DNA from: Sympetrum striolatum | Lineage: Eukaryota > Arthropoda > Insecta > Odonata > Libellulidae | NCBI GenBank assembly: GCA_947579665.1 | Contig: OX388351.1 | Span: forward strand, 52,956,939 to 53,020,938 | Reading direction: 5' to 3' | Length of the DNA: 64,000 nucleotides | Shown: in pieces, positions 22,220 through 33,378 of the stretch | Numbering within the stretch: the first letter of the stretch is position 1 | Layout: each line of letters starts with the position of its first letter | Translations under genes and position numbers: made by a program | The notes under the pieces: model-generated | Told to the model about the DNA's origin: nothing | The model's database searches: none | Seen by the model: the letters and a program-made list of their open reading frames with translations, nothing else

Positions 22220-23157
22220 AATTTAATATATGTATCCTATGACACGCTTTTTATGCGCAGATATGTATATTTTTTTCTTTTCTCAAATACTCTTTAACTA
22301 TTCGAGAAAGGGTTTAAGCTAAGCAGAAGAATAATTTGGTCGAGTAATATTAGAAAGGTGACCCGCTTCTGAGTCACATGATGCAAAATCAGTATCAACT
22401 CATCCATATCGAATTGGAGCTTCCTTCTCACCCATAAATTTGAACAAATGCTAATGCAGAATGCTCTAATTGCTTCCCTCATGAAAAAAGGACGATCTGC
22501 TTTTAGAACGTTTCAAATCGCCTTCGGTAATAAGTTTTTTGCGTTTTTAATGCATGAGCGCACTCAGCATCCTTTTCGGGAGGAATTACTTTCTCCCGAA
22601 ATAATTAATTTACGGCTTATTGCCGTCAGATCGGAAGGCGTATGCATTGGTGGGAATTGCGGCATCTTCTACGGTCCACATCCTCGCAAATCGTGAGAAT
22701 CGGCTCCACAGGATATCTTGCACCAATGCGGAGTTTGAAATGCGGAGGAAGTGAATGGACCGGTGCAAAAGAATGCGTTTTTTGCTCGAATTTCGAAAGG
22801 AAGGAATTCATTGTTTCCAATTTTTTCTCCCAATTCTCGCCGTCTGTTAATCACTCGGTAAATTTTGTTCATCTCAATGTACGGATTGATAATTCCGTGT
22901 GAAATGAAATGATCGAGGGTGATTGGGTTTGCTGTTTTCTTGATGACGGGGTGGGATGAGTTTTTCGTCAACGAAAATCAGCGTAACAACGATAAGTATC
23001 CCTTAAAATATTTCTGCGATATTCTTAGATTGATTATCTGTTGTTTTTAAGGAATAGGAATTGTCTCGAATCGATGCCAATGTAAAAATGGCTGTAATGC
23101 AATGTTTGAATGAAAAACATATGCTTGGTGTTGGGGAAAATTTTCAAAACACCTATT
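22220..23157. other. Mixed block, no assignable gene
   Basis: 22430-22900 is GC-richer, with overlapping frames of 82-100 codons on both strands that match nothing I recognise. The remainder is AT-rich. Confidence 0.35.
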
Positions 23158-23160
23158 TTT

Positions 23161-23310
23161 AAAACTCCTATTTCAGATTTAAGTTTGCCCTTCCGAAAAT
23201 ACTTTGAAATACTTGGGATTTGGGCAGCGGCAAATTTGGCGGATTTTTCGAAATACTTACCCTATCCTAGTATTTTCGGAACGGCAAACTAAAGATTGAA
23301 ATTGAGTTTT
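23161..23310. mobile_element. 150-bp palindromic foldback element
   Basis: The left arm 23161-23203 and right arm 23269-23310 are inverted copies with roughly 36 of 43 positions matching plus a one-base gap. The best part is GTTTGCC-TTCCGAAAATACT. The centre of symmetry (about 23235) falls on CAAATTTG, and partial pairing continues between arms and centre, so the whole segment is one long imperfect palindrome. This suits a foldback or MITE-type element. No clear target duplication is seen and no family is assigned. Confidence 0.55.
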
Positions 23311-24299
23311 TTAAGTGAAGATTTTCCCTCATCCTCTCCCAATGAATCTGTGTATTATAGCAGTTGCTCTTCAATACTAAAGAAGTAGTACTTTTTCAGT
23401 CAATGAAATTTATCTGTAGAACATCGAATTAAGAATCTCGAGTTAAATTTCTTGGTAAATATTTGTTGAAATGGAATTCGAAAACAAAACCGAGTAGTCT
23501 CTTCTTAGGATCGTTGGAGGTATTTTCGGCTGTAGGGCTAAAAGTTTTCCTCATATCAGACCGAAAATTCGTTCATAATCTCGAAGGTTATAGTTCACAT
23601 TCCCCTACTTGTTAGTTATATTCGTAATATTATGACATTAGCTCATGGTGGACACACCTTAAAATTGAAATAATGTTGATATCGCAACGGTAGCTTCATA
23701 CAATCATTTATAGGTCTTGTTGATATATATCCGAAAAATAGCTAAAGGCACTTTCTAGGAGAAACGCCTTTACTTGGCTTTTCGAGAAATGTTATCCATT
23801 TTCTATTTTAAATTAATTTCAATTTCCTTTTCTTCAGTTTGTGATGACGTATCGACTCCTTAAATGGCATAATTCAGAAAATATTCACCTCAAATTTCAA
23901 TTAAAAATCGGAAAGAACATTTATCTTCTATTACCCATGCCATTTACATTCCCTGTTGTAAAATTTCTAGTAATTATATATTTTTCAAGTCCTTCAATCA
24001 TGGGAATGATTTCTCCACTATAATTTCATCCGCACGCAACTTTCTATTATACTTCATACCTTTCGCATTACGCATTATCTTGCAAACAGTTCACGATGTC
24101 GGATTGATTACTTTTCTATAAATTACCCGACAATTCCAAAGATTTACGATATGAGATCTAAACACTTTCGAGCGAAAAAAGTTTCACTGGAGATAAAATT
24201 CTGAATTACGCTTTTACGGTAAATCTTTATCTGAGTGAGACAATTTTGCACCATTACCGAAGGTGATTTCATTTTTTTTCGTCTTGAAAATAAAATAAC
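23311..24299. other. No assignable feature
   Basis: AT-rich sequence with short chance frames only. Confidence 0.4.
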
Positions 24300-24960
24300 T
24301 TAAAGCGTAAGCTGATAAAATGGCGCCTGAAATAGGAGCAATTTTCCCGATCAGTCAAGTGCGTAACTCGATCGCATTAAATTAGGTTCTATTCGCGTGG
24401 GATCGCCGATGTATGAAAAAGGCGGCGTGTAAGACAAAGGAGAGCATGTGGGAAAAAGAAAACCGGAATTTCTTCGCTGGAAAACCGGCGGACTGATGAA
24501 GCGGAACCTTTCCCTCCTCGGCGAAAACAAATGATTCACTTTTCCATAGATAGTTCTCGGATCTCCCGCTCCGCGCAGTGTTAACAATTTTCTCGTAACT
24601 AGAGGTTTCTTTGTTTGGCGGGAGAGGGGCGATGGGTAGTGATTGGCTGGCGTGAAGAGGAAGTGGTCTGCGAGTCTTGCGGGAGAAAATTCCGAAAACA
24701 CCCAGTTGGAAGGAGACTCTTGGGCATATCTCCCTTCTGGTTAAGACCCTCCCCTCACCGCAAGCAACCCCTTTTCCCCACTGTCTTATCCCTCGACCAG
24801 CCTCTCTTATCGGTCCTCAGCGACTCCCACGGATTTTTACATCTCTGCCGCCCGCTGCTCGGCTCCATTATCGCATTTTACCAACATCTTTCTTTTTGTA
24901 GCCTTCCATCCCATACAAAATATCGGTCTGTCCTCCCATCGTCTTACCACTGCTAGCTCA
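24300..24960. other. GC-richer, CpG-containing block
   Basis: This is a GC-richer block with overlapping frames on both strands (24351-24956, up to 116 codons). Neither translation resembles a known protein, and CT-rich stretches dominate the right half. It belongs to the island series that runs through the window. Confidence 0.3.
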
Positions 24961-25547
24961 TCCTAAATTCACAGTATTCTTTCCATCATTTGTCAAATTT
25001 ATTTATTTTACATTAATTTTAGTTTGCAGTTAGTCGCTAGGACAGGTGGCGACGTTTTCTTCGATTTCCTTTAACATCTAACTCTAAATTGTAGAGCGTT
25101 ATTTTGTATTGATCGCGTTATATTTTGCTTTTTTCTAGTTAAGTCATATTATAGTTCAAAAGTGTATGTATCTACTTACTTTATTCTCTGCATTTCATTT
25201 TTTATCAACTTTCATTATTTGTCTTGATAATATGTCTCTAACAATTCTTGTAATTTTCCAGGTTATATGTACATTGTTTTCTTTAATATCTTTTAGTTTT
25301 GCTATCGGTAGGTTTGCGCAGGTTTTTCACACCCCCCTTCTGTGTGGGTGTTTTCCTGCAGCGGATATTTTTTCCTAAACTTTTCTTAGGTTTTTTTCAC
25401 ATCCGCAATCCCTTCTTATATTTTCTTCTATTTTCCTCTAAGTTTCATTGATACATGTAATATACTTATAATAATGTAACAACTTAACGACAGGTTAGAT
25501 GGAAGAGGAGACTTTTTAGTCTCAATCTCGCCTATAATAAAGACCCC

Positions 25548-25593
<46 letters not shown>
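24961..25593 (+). mobile_element. LINE 3' end with hairpin terminus (copy 3) and long (TAA)n tail
   Basis: GTTAGATGGAAGAGGAGACT, loop TTTT, then AGTCTCAATCTCGCC and an AATAAAGAC end at 25495-25544, followed by (TAA)n of about 15 units from 25546 to 25592. This is the clearest 3' terminus of the family. Upstream, 25310-25375 has a C-run hairpin (CACCCCCC against GTGTGGGTG) followed by a T run, which may belong to the 3' UTR. The left boundary is a guess, because no ORF2 coding sequence is recognisable. The 70-codon frame at 25166 is probably chance. Confidence 0.55.
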
Positions 25594-26133
25594 GTTACAA
25601 AGTTCTACGTATACAACTGCATTAGTATTTAAAAACCTCGTCCATTAACTAGATTAATTTAGAAACTACGCTAATGTACAATTGGATACAAACTACACTG
25701 GCTTACTATTACTTTAATAATCTAAATTCACTATAAAAATAATGTGTGTAAAAATTAACTTGGCAATTTCCTCAGGAACCTTACATTCACTAGTATAGAA
25801 TATCAGTACATTCCATAAAAATACATTATCATGTAGTAAACAGAGGTTGTGTGAGGGTAGACTTTTTGTTACGTATGAATCAAAGCACTTGTAATAACAA
25901 ACTCATTAGGATATCACGGGGAAGCACTGGATTTATTTTGGCTGTAGAAGGATGTATATTGGTATCTTTATTTGCTCGTTGAATGTATGAAAGTGAAGTA
26001 AATTTTCTCAATGAATATGCTAAAGAAATTTTACTCATTGAGTACTTTTATGTCGTGCAGTCACGTCCTAATTTAATTTTAAACTTGTGGGATTAATTAA
26101 GAAACTTAAAAAGGAAATTCTAAACTGAGTTAA
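25594..26133. other. No assignable feature
   Basis: AT-rich sequence after the LINE tail; nothing recognised. Confidence 0.4.
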
Positions 26134-26412
26134 TTATTGATAAAATATGCCCACGCTGACTTTGATATCTCTAGGAGTAGATGTGTTGGTTTTATACCCT
26201 CTTAAAAATCGTATAGCATATGAGATACATGCAGTGTAACGTGTTCTTTTTGATACTTGAACTTGTCGGTTGTTTTCTCTTCGATATGATTTTTTTCCCT
26301 TTATTTTCACTACAATATCCGATAGATGTTCCATTCTCCTTACTTGATCTTCAGTTATATGTCCCTGTTTTACGAGAAAGTACACATCCGCTTTGTTCCC
26401 ATATTTCTGCTA
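26134..26412 (-). CDS. Open frame of unknown status, possible terminal exon
   Basis: On the minus strand an open frame runs from a CTAGCAG (possible splice acceptor near 26408) to a TAA at 26134, about 92 codons. The peptide is rich in charged residues (for example KQGHITEDQVRRMEHL and VVKIKGKKSYRREN), unlike the F/L/S-rich chance frames around it. No initiating ATG is near the start and I recognise no family. It could equally be a decayed transposon fragment or chance. Confidence 0.18.
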
Positions 26413-27582
26413 GCGCTAATGGATGCAAGGTAGACGTCTTCCTAATGAAAAATAAGCAGACCATCTTTTTTATTTATCTCTTCTGCCCGTTCTTACTTTC
26501 ATGTCGAGCAAGATGATGTTTTTCATGTTGGAAGTTGTTGTTCATCGCTCCGTTCAGCTGTGTCTGTTAATGATTCATGCTTAATTTCATTCATATCTTC
26601 GTTTATCATTCAATCAGAGGGTACCTAATTTTTAGTAGCTACATTTTTCGTGGTTCTGTATTACATTTCGTCTCTAGGATTCTGCGATACTGTATACCAG
26701 ACTTCAAATACAATAAATAAGTTATTATATTATAGCTATATAACTACATATATAATTACTCTATACTTGAATATATACTATTGAAATGTAGTCATGGATC
26801 TCTGATGAATTTTATAAAAAATTAGTTTTTTATTTACATAGTTTATTTGTATATAGTTATATTTATTTAAAAATGTATATAAAACATATTTTTAACTAAA
26901 GTCAATACATTAATTTTGAATTAAATAAAGAGGATTTTAATTTTGAACTCTGCGCAGCTTCATGTAGCCCACGGAATTTATTTTATGTTAGCTTGTTCTA
27001 TATCAAGCGTCAGAAAGTTTCTATTACAAGAATGTAAGTTTGCGGGGAGTTGTAGAATTAAACACAGTTTAAAACAAAAAAGTAAAGAATAATTTTTCTG
27101 TTGAATAAATTTTACTATTTATTTTAGCTATTATGTTCTCCTAAATTTATACGTTTCTTTGTCGTTTAAAATATGTGCTTTACTGTGCAAATCCTCCCTA
27201 TGTCGGAATTTTGTGAAGTGATGATAATATCCGTGAATTTCAGAGTATAAAGAAATTAGTATAAATATGTAGTAGTTTCCACATTAATTCATTTTTATTT
27301 TCATCTATCATTGATATTAAATCCATGTGAAATCTTCCGAGTATTTTAATATCTTTCCCTCGTGCGCTCCACCAAGTTCAGCTAGAAAAGATCGATTGCT
27401 TCAAGATTCAAAGAAGGAAAACCCATGCGAATTAGAGAGAATTTTTCAACTCCTCATTGAGTATCCAATAAACGATTAAGTACGATGGGAAACATGATGC
27501 TTATATTATGCGAGATAGGATCTTCGAATTAGAATAATGTAAATTGGGAAATCATCTAGAAAATTTCGTACATGAGTTCCTT
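26413..27582. other. AT-rich tract, nothing recognised
   Basis: Strongly AT-rich, with low-complexity TATA-like stretches at about 26700-26900. No coding or RNA signature. Confidence 0.45.
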
Positions 27583-27987
27583 TTACGATTCATCGATTTG
27601 TGTACTTTCACCAATATTCATATCAGTCAGGATGTCATTATAATATTTGGGGAAGATCGCTGCGCCCGAGGCGTAGTTTGATTCCATTTCCTTGATTTCG
27701 GTTGGATTTATATCCTCCGGCTGTCCGATCGGAGCTTCCATTTCGGTTCGTGAATTCTGCATCATTTTCTGGTCCTGCGACTCGCGTGGGAAAACATCGT
27801 GGAAGTCGGACTTAATATCTTCTTCGAACGGATAACATTTCCTAGAATTCAGACATTTAGTCGTCGGGTAGAGGACCGAAGGATTGGTTGTCTCATGGAG
27901 CTGATGCATCATTTCCGCCTCGTTAGGAGCAAGAATATGTATCATTCCGAGGAAGAAATGGATTTTGTTGCAATGAAGAAACAACAT
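27583..27987 (-). CDS. Single-exon open frame, 134 codons, unknown product
   Basis: This frame has a true ATG at 27987 and a TAA at 27583. The first 20 residues are hydrophobic (for example FFLGMIHILA), followed by an acidic, Q/N/E/D-rich stretch that includes EEDIKSDFHDVFPRESQDQ and IGQPEDINPTEIKEMES. Its base composition is more even than that of the flanks, and the peptide is the most protein-like in the window. No family, domain or catalytic motif is recognisable. A possible internal acceptor (CCTAACGAG before GCG) would give a shorter terminal exon. The complementary frame at 27799-28050 is a shadow. Confidence 0.3.
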   Translation of the reverse strand: MLFLHCNKIHFFLGMIHILAPNEAEMMHQLHETTNPSVLYPTTKCLNSRKCYPFEEDIKSDFHDVFPRESQDQKMMQNSRTEMEAPIGQPEDINPTEIKEMESNYASGAAIFPKYYNDILTDMNIGESTQIDES

Positions 27988-29389
27988 TGGCTTAGGCTAT
28001 TTTTCTTTTCTTTTTTGATACCCAAAGTTTTGTTTAACTCCGTTATTTAGCGTCTTATATCGCCGAAAATTGAATATTTTTCATTTCTTTTGGTACAGGA
28101 TATAGAAAATGCATATTTCGTCTACTTTATCACTGTCTTGGTAATGGTTGCTATGGCGTCAAAGCTGCTTGTGTATTAGTGATACTAAATAGTGGTATCA
28201 CTTATGACTATAGTTAGTCTATACTTATGGAAACCCAAGAAAAGTGTTACTCGTAAATTCATTGTACTTTTATGCACGTGGAAACATTCCGCTAATAACA
28301 TTCTGGCTTATCGAGGAAAGCAAGGGTAAACTACCTCACTCCTCATCCTGGCTAGTCATCCTCATGCCCCTCTATTAGCTCTTGGTATCTAGTGTTAGTG
28401 AGGATGAGGTGCCAACCGGCCTTCGGGCTAAATACTTTCAGATATCCTGAAATAGAAATAACTCCGTTTTGAAGATTACTGATATGTATGTACGCTCAAT
28501 AACCGTGGATTCTAATAGTGTTTGCATCATTGCGGAGGATCAGTTACAGCTTGTAAAATATTTCGATGCCAGTATGTGTTTCTGAAGAAGAAGGATGTTT
28601 CATAAAATACCCTCTGTTGAATCCGCGTGCAGATAGTTGCGTGGACATTCCCGTGCGGTAATCCCTCTGCAGTTGCGGTCTGGTTTAAGGCCAGGAGTTT
28701 CCTGTTTACTAAACAAATATTCTTCTTCGAGATGTTATTTTATCATCCTCATTAAGTCGCCTCGAAGAATTGTTCTCAGATTAGCGGAGCATACTTTGAG
28801 ATGTTCATCAAATCATCTGGGGCCTTTCCCTTTTATGCATCTATCCTGAATTTTGATGGTTTTATTACATCCTGCGTCTTCATGAAATGATTTTCTATGC
28901 ACTATTTTGAGTTAATTATATAATTTAATAGATACCTAATTACTTTATAAGATTTGTGTGATTTACATGATGGGAGTTAGAGTTACTAGGAAGCGAACTG
29001 TGGACCACCAAGAGAGATATTTGAAGTCAAAAAGTAAAAATTATTTAAGTAAAAATTACCGCAGAATAGTTTCAACTTCTCTTTAACTGTATCTTCCTAT
29101 AAAATTTTTTCCTTTATAGTAGGTATTATATCACACATTTTGTTGATATATTTTTTCATCGTGTTGAATTCTTATTATTATTGCTAAATTAACATTATAT
29201 CACCTACGCTAAATAAACCCAGCTATTCGTCCAAGACGTTTGATGGAAATTTAGTAATTAATAATAATTAAAGCAATATATTAATAATGAAAAAATTGAT
29301 AATATAATCGATTTTATATCGAATATTTCATTCATTCTTTTTTCGAGATATCTAACGATAAGGATCGTGAATAAATATTTCAATGAATC
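27988..29389. other. No assignable gene; short CCTCATCC/GGATGAGG repeats
   Basis: CCTCATCC-type words at 28338 and 28358 face GGATGAGG near 28401, and a small CCGGCCTTCGGGC hairpin lies near 28417. The rest is AT-rich to mixed and unassigned. Confidence 0.35.
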
Positions 29390-29830
29390 GAAATCCTTTC
29401 GATGTATCGAATCCTATTTTTGAAGATCAATACGAAACGAACGTACAGGACGTAAATTTAGGGGAAAATGAGAATGTTGGAAAGAAGCGTGCTTTGGAAG
29501 GAGTCGGATGATTAGCCCTAAATTTGGTGCAAATCCCTTGGAAGGGTTATTCGTGGCTCCCGACGAGACAAAGGGAGACGAATCCCTCGCTACTCCATTG
29601 GCGATTTCCGGTGTCGCCCGCACTCCGTTTTGTGAAAAAAATGAGCAGCGAAGAGCGCTTGTTACCCGTCGGAGCAGAAGAAAGCGTCCGTCCATGAATA
29701 GGGAATTTTCCCTACAAAGGCAAATCGAATGCAGGAAGGTTCTAGAGGGGGAACGTACGTCCTAGATATAATTGCGTATTTGTACGCGTCTCGGACGTCT
29801 TTTTTTCCGAGGATTTTACGTTATTTATTT
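29390..29830. other. GC-richer, CpG-containing block
   Basis: Complementary frames of 85 and 93 codons cover 29414-29765. CpG is frequent. The translations match no family I know. It is part of the island series. Confidence 0.3.
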
Positions 29831-31429
29831 CATTTTTAGGCTTCTTTCCCGTTGATGTACTCAGGAAGGGAGGTTTTATAGGGTGCCAGCAGAAATGGGT
29901 GAAAAGAGTTTGCGTTTTGAAGTAATTCTTCGTAGTCATTTTGAATTAAGCTTGACAAGATGTGGTAGGGATGATATTATATCATATGCTAGTTTAGAGG
30001 AAAATGGTCGTGACAGAGTTTAAAATGTCGTATTGCATAGTACGTGAAGATTTTATTTTATCTATTTCATATCATTTATCATCGCTAATGTTCAATTTTA
30101 ACCACTGCAAGTCTTAAAGTCATCCCTGCCTACAGCTCTTTTTTACTTGACTGAAATTCGCTCTTTCTTATCGTGAGGTGGTCGGAAATGACAAAAACAT
30201 TTATCGCAATTTTGCACTAAATTAAAAAATAATATACCTCTTATAAATATATATCATTACATTAAATAATGTATTCAAGAAACGATCAAATTAGATTTGT
30301 TTTATTCATTCCACGTAGGGATAACAATAGTATTGTTGATATTGGATGGCTGGTTGTTTGTTGGCCCGCTAGAGCTATTGTTAGCTCGTCAGTAGTTGCA
30401 AGTGGTGTACTGATGAATGAAATCCTTATATTGTGTTCTTCAAAATAACAAATTAAAGATACCAACAACATATAGCAATCATAGTTGAAAGATTGAAGGT
30501 TAACGCTGGGAAATATATCTTAAGCTTAAGTAATGAAAATATCTATAGCTGTCTATTACTACTGAACGCCTTTACAAATTACCATTTCAAGGAGAATGTC
30601 GAATTCTGTTAAAAAAAAATCCTGTGTTTTTAAAGCTTAGTCTGTTTATTATGACCTGACTTCCTGATTTTTAAAACTGTATTATCAAATGTATGTAAAG
30701 CTTGAATATACGTTTTGAATTCAGAATCCCCTCTCTTGTTGTATCTTTAGGTCTCATTTTCTCAGTAAAGTATAAAATTCAGCTAACTCAATGAAATAAA
30801 GGAAAGGATCTTCAAAATAGTTCGACAACAGGAAATCTGGTCGTGGAGGTAGTCAAAACAAGAGAAAGACAATGTTAATCATAGACTTCAGTGAGCTTGT
30901 GGTTATCAGGCGGAAAGGCTTTCACCAGAAGACGTCGGCTTCAAATACGGCCTTCTTCTTTCGGACCATTACCTCCAAGTTAACCATGTGAGGATCGATT
31001 CCAAATATAGCTCGGGAAACATTTCTAGGAAAATGAGCAAGATGCGTAAAGGGAGGAAAGCACGGATTTCAGAAAGCGTTTGCGCGCGTTCGAAAGATCT
31101 CGTCCGAAATGGAAATGGGGTTTTGAAATTCATCGATGCCGATTTCCGATTGCCTTCACCATCAGCTCTCCGTTTTCTGAGAATTCATTTTGCTAAATTC
31201 GGTAGCTATTTCATCACAGCTTAGCTAAGTCTTTGTCGTCGTTACCCACATAACACAGACTATGAGGAGAGAACCTTTAGAGAAGACAAATATCGTTCAG
31301 TGATATCTTGGTAGATGTTACAGGTTAAAAAGTAATGGAAATTGCCTAAAGATGTTCTTTAGCATGTCGTATCTTGCACGAAACATTTAAAAAGAAGAGC
31401 AGAATGAAGGAGATATTTGGTACTTTTTC
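29831..31429. other. No assignable gene
   Basis: AT-rich, with a GC-richer portion at 30880-31225 holding a 78-codon frame that starts at a GTG and has no recognisable domain. No repeat was recognised. Confidence 0.35.
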
Positions 31430-31430
31430 C

Positions 31431-31493
31431 ACAAAAATTGTTTTATTTGTACTACCGGTTTCAACGGAGGACCGTCATCTTCTGAATTTTATT
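31431..31493 (-). repeat. CCGGTTTC repeat with hammerhead-like layout, copy C
   Basis: On the minus strand this reads AGATGA, then a stem ACGG-TCCT-CCGT, then TGAAACCGGTAGTACAAAT and AAAACAATTTTTGTGG. This parallels copies A (38485) and B (61425): a palindromic stem, then GAAACCGGT, then an AATAAAACA block. AAAATT upstream can pair with AATTTT downstream, closing an outer helix. Against a hammerhead core, CUGANGA is degraded here (AAGATGA) while GAAAC is intact. Confidence 0.35.
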
Positions 31494-33164
31494 AAAAAGA
31501 AGAGATTATTCCTATTAGAACTTGCTATTGATTTTAGATAGTAAAGCATCATGAGCTGTTCTAGATAACATTTAGGGAATAATAACCAACTTCTGTGATT
31601 GCGACGACCATCCTGCATAGAAAAACTGCTAAGCATCTTTCTATTATAGGTGTTTTTATGCGAAAATAGATTATTCACGGTAATTGAGTATTTATATTCT
31701 TAAGCTCTTGGCTAAAGCGATTAAAATGGTGTAATCAATGCCGAAATTATATTGCGAGTATGGGGAAGAATTTTATCAAGCTTAAGTAAGAATTCGACGA
31801 ATATAAATTTTGAAACCGACTTTTAAAGAGATTTAAAAAATTAATTATTAAAAAATATTTATAGAGTAATTAATATTTATTGTAATTCCTAAAATATCTT
31901 AAAATATTTTGATACTTCTTTATATCATTAAAAAATACATTATTGAAGTAAAATATTTCTTGATGTTTGACCAGCTTCGGTGACTTTTCTACTTGACTTT
32001 TCCTGGCTTGAAACGCTACCGAGCATGTGTTACCTATCAAAATCATAAAAGTGTTGGTATTCATACTGTGAGTTGGTATTTCAACTCACACGTCTCGGCT
32101 GTGGCTTTTAGTAAAACAATTTTATCCAAAAATATAAATTACGTCGCATATCACCCCCTTCTCTATTCAAGGAATATTTTCGAAATGCAGTTTATTGGGT
32201 GATAGCGAACTTCATTTTCCTAGACTTCCCCCGTCGTGGAATGGTTCCTTTTGTGGAATCTCATGAAGTATTTGTGCTGAGTTTCGAATTCGATTTTCTT
32301 ACTCCGTCGAGAAGTCGGAGAAGTTGGGAGACGGCGAAGAATTGGATTTGGGAAAAATTTACGGTTCCAGCGACGGGATTTTCCCATTCACTCCCCTTGG
32401 TTGGTTGTTACAGCCCTCTTGTAAGTGTTACATTTGTACTGAAATTCGATATATTACAATTGAAGATCATTTCACAGAAATGCTGCATTTGCGTATTGCT
32501 TCTTTTCGTCATTTTTGCCCATTTTAGTATCTGCTTGAATGAGAACTTGTGTATTTTTATCTTTCCCTTCCGTAAGTATCCTTTTGTAACTAAAAGATAT
32601 GGTTTCCTATGACTTAGCATTTCTTGTCACAACAAATCTATTTTTCCTCTTGAATAATATTAAAAAAATTTGTGGTTATCAGCTATTTACTTACGCTGCT
32701 ACTTACTCGGCATTCAGCATGAAAAAATATTCATTAATTCCTACTCGAATTTCATTTGTTAATCTATAATTTCCACCAGTATTCGATTAATATCTCTCTT
32801 GATACCGGCTTTTCATAGTATTGAATGAAAAATTAAGCAAAAAACAATAATAAAGATAATACAAGAATGTACAGATAATATATATAGGATAATAATATAC
32901 TCAGATTGAAAAAAATATTGGACTACTTTCAAACCATATCATTAACCATATTATAATATAACCATATAAACAAAAATTCAGCATCTTCATCCTTAAAAAG
33001 GAATCTTATCTGATTAAAGACATCTTCTCCGGTTGTTTGCTCAGTTATTTACGCCAAGTTACTTACCCAGCAGACAATACGAGAGAATATTCTTTGTTAC
33101 CGTTAATATTTTCATTCGTATATTTATAGTTTAAACAATTCTATTGAATGTTTGGTCCCCCCAG
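31494..33164. other. No assignable gene; one perfect small hairpin
   Basis: TGTGAGTTG (32067) and CAACTCACA (32082) form a perfect 9-bp stem with a 6-base loop. 32200-32420 is GC-richer, with a 137-codon frame that looks like chance. The rest is AT-rich. Confidence 0.35.
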
Positions 33165-33378
33165 TATTCGCTATTCGCACGAAACGCAAGAAATCGGATA
33201 ACATACCATTGCCTTCGGTTGCGGAAATCCCAAATTATTCTCCAACAATATATATCAAGCGATTCTATCACGATCATTCAACCCATGATCAAAATTATAA
33301 TCAGGCGTTTCGAGATTGGCGAAGATTAAATTCAGTGGAAAAGGGGGATAAAACTTCGCGAACTGACGCAAGAGACAG
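33165..33378 (+). CDS. Candidate internal exon, 214 bp
   Basis: The segment is bounded on the left by a pyrimidine-rich acceptor (GGTCCCCCCAG) and on the right by a fair donor (GACAG followed by GTGACG), and one frame stays open across it. The peptide is protein-like: FAIRTKRKKSDN, then YIKRFYHDHSTHDQ, then FRDWRRLNSVEKGD. If the donor is not used, a TGA follows at once and this would be a terminal exon. I recognise no domain. Two splice-like signals around an open frame can arise by chance. Confidence 0.25.

Noticed and set aside
25546..25592. Independent microsatellite
   Set aside because: It begins directly after the conserved LINE 3' end, so it is better read as that element's tail.
32199..32612. 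137-codon plus-strand frame
   Set aside because: F/L/I/C-rich translation typical of T-rich non-coding sequence.
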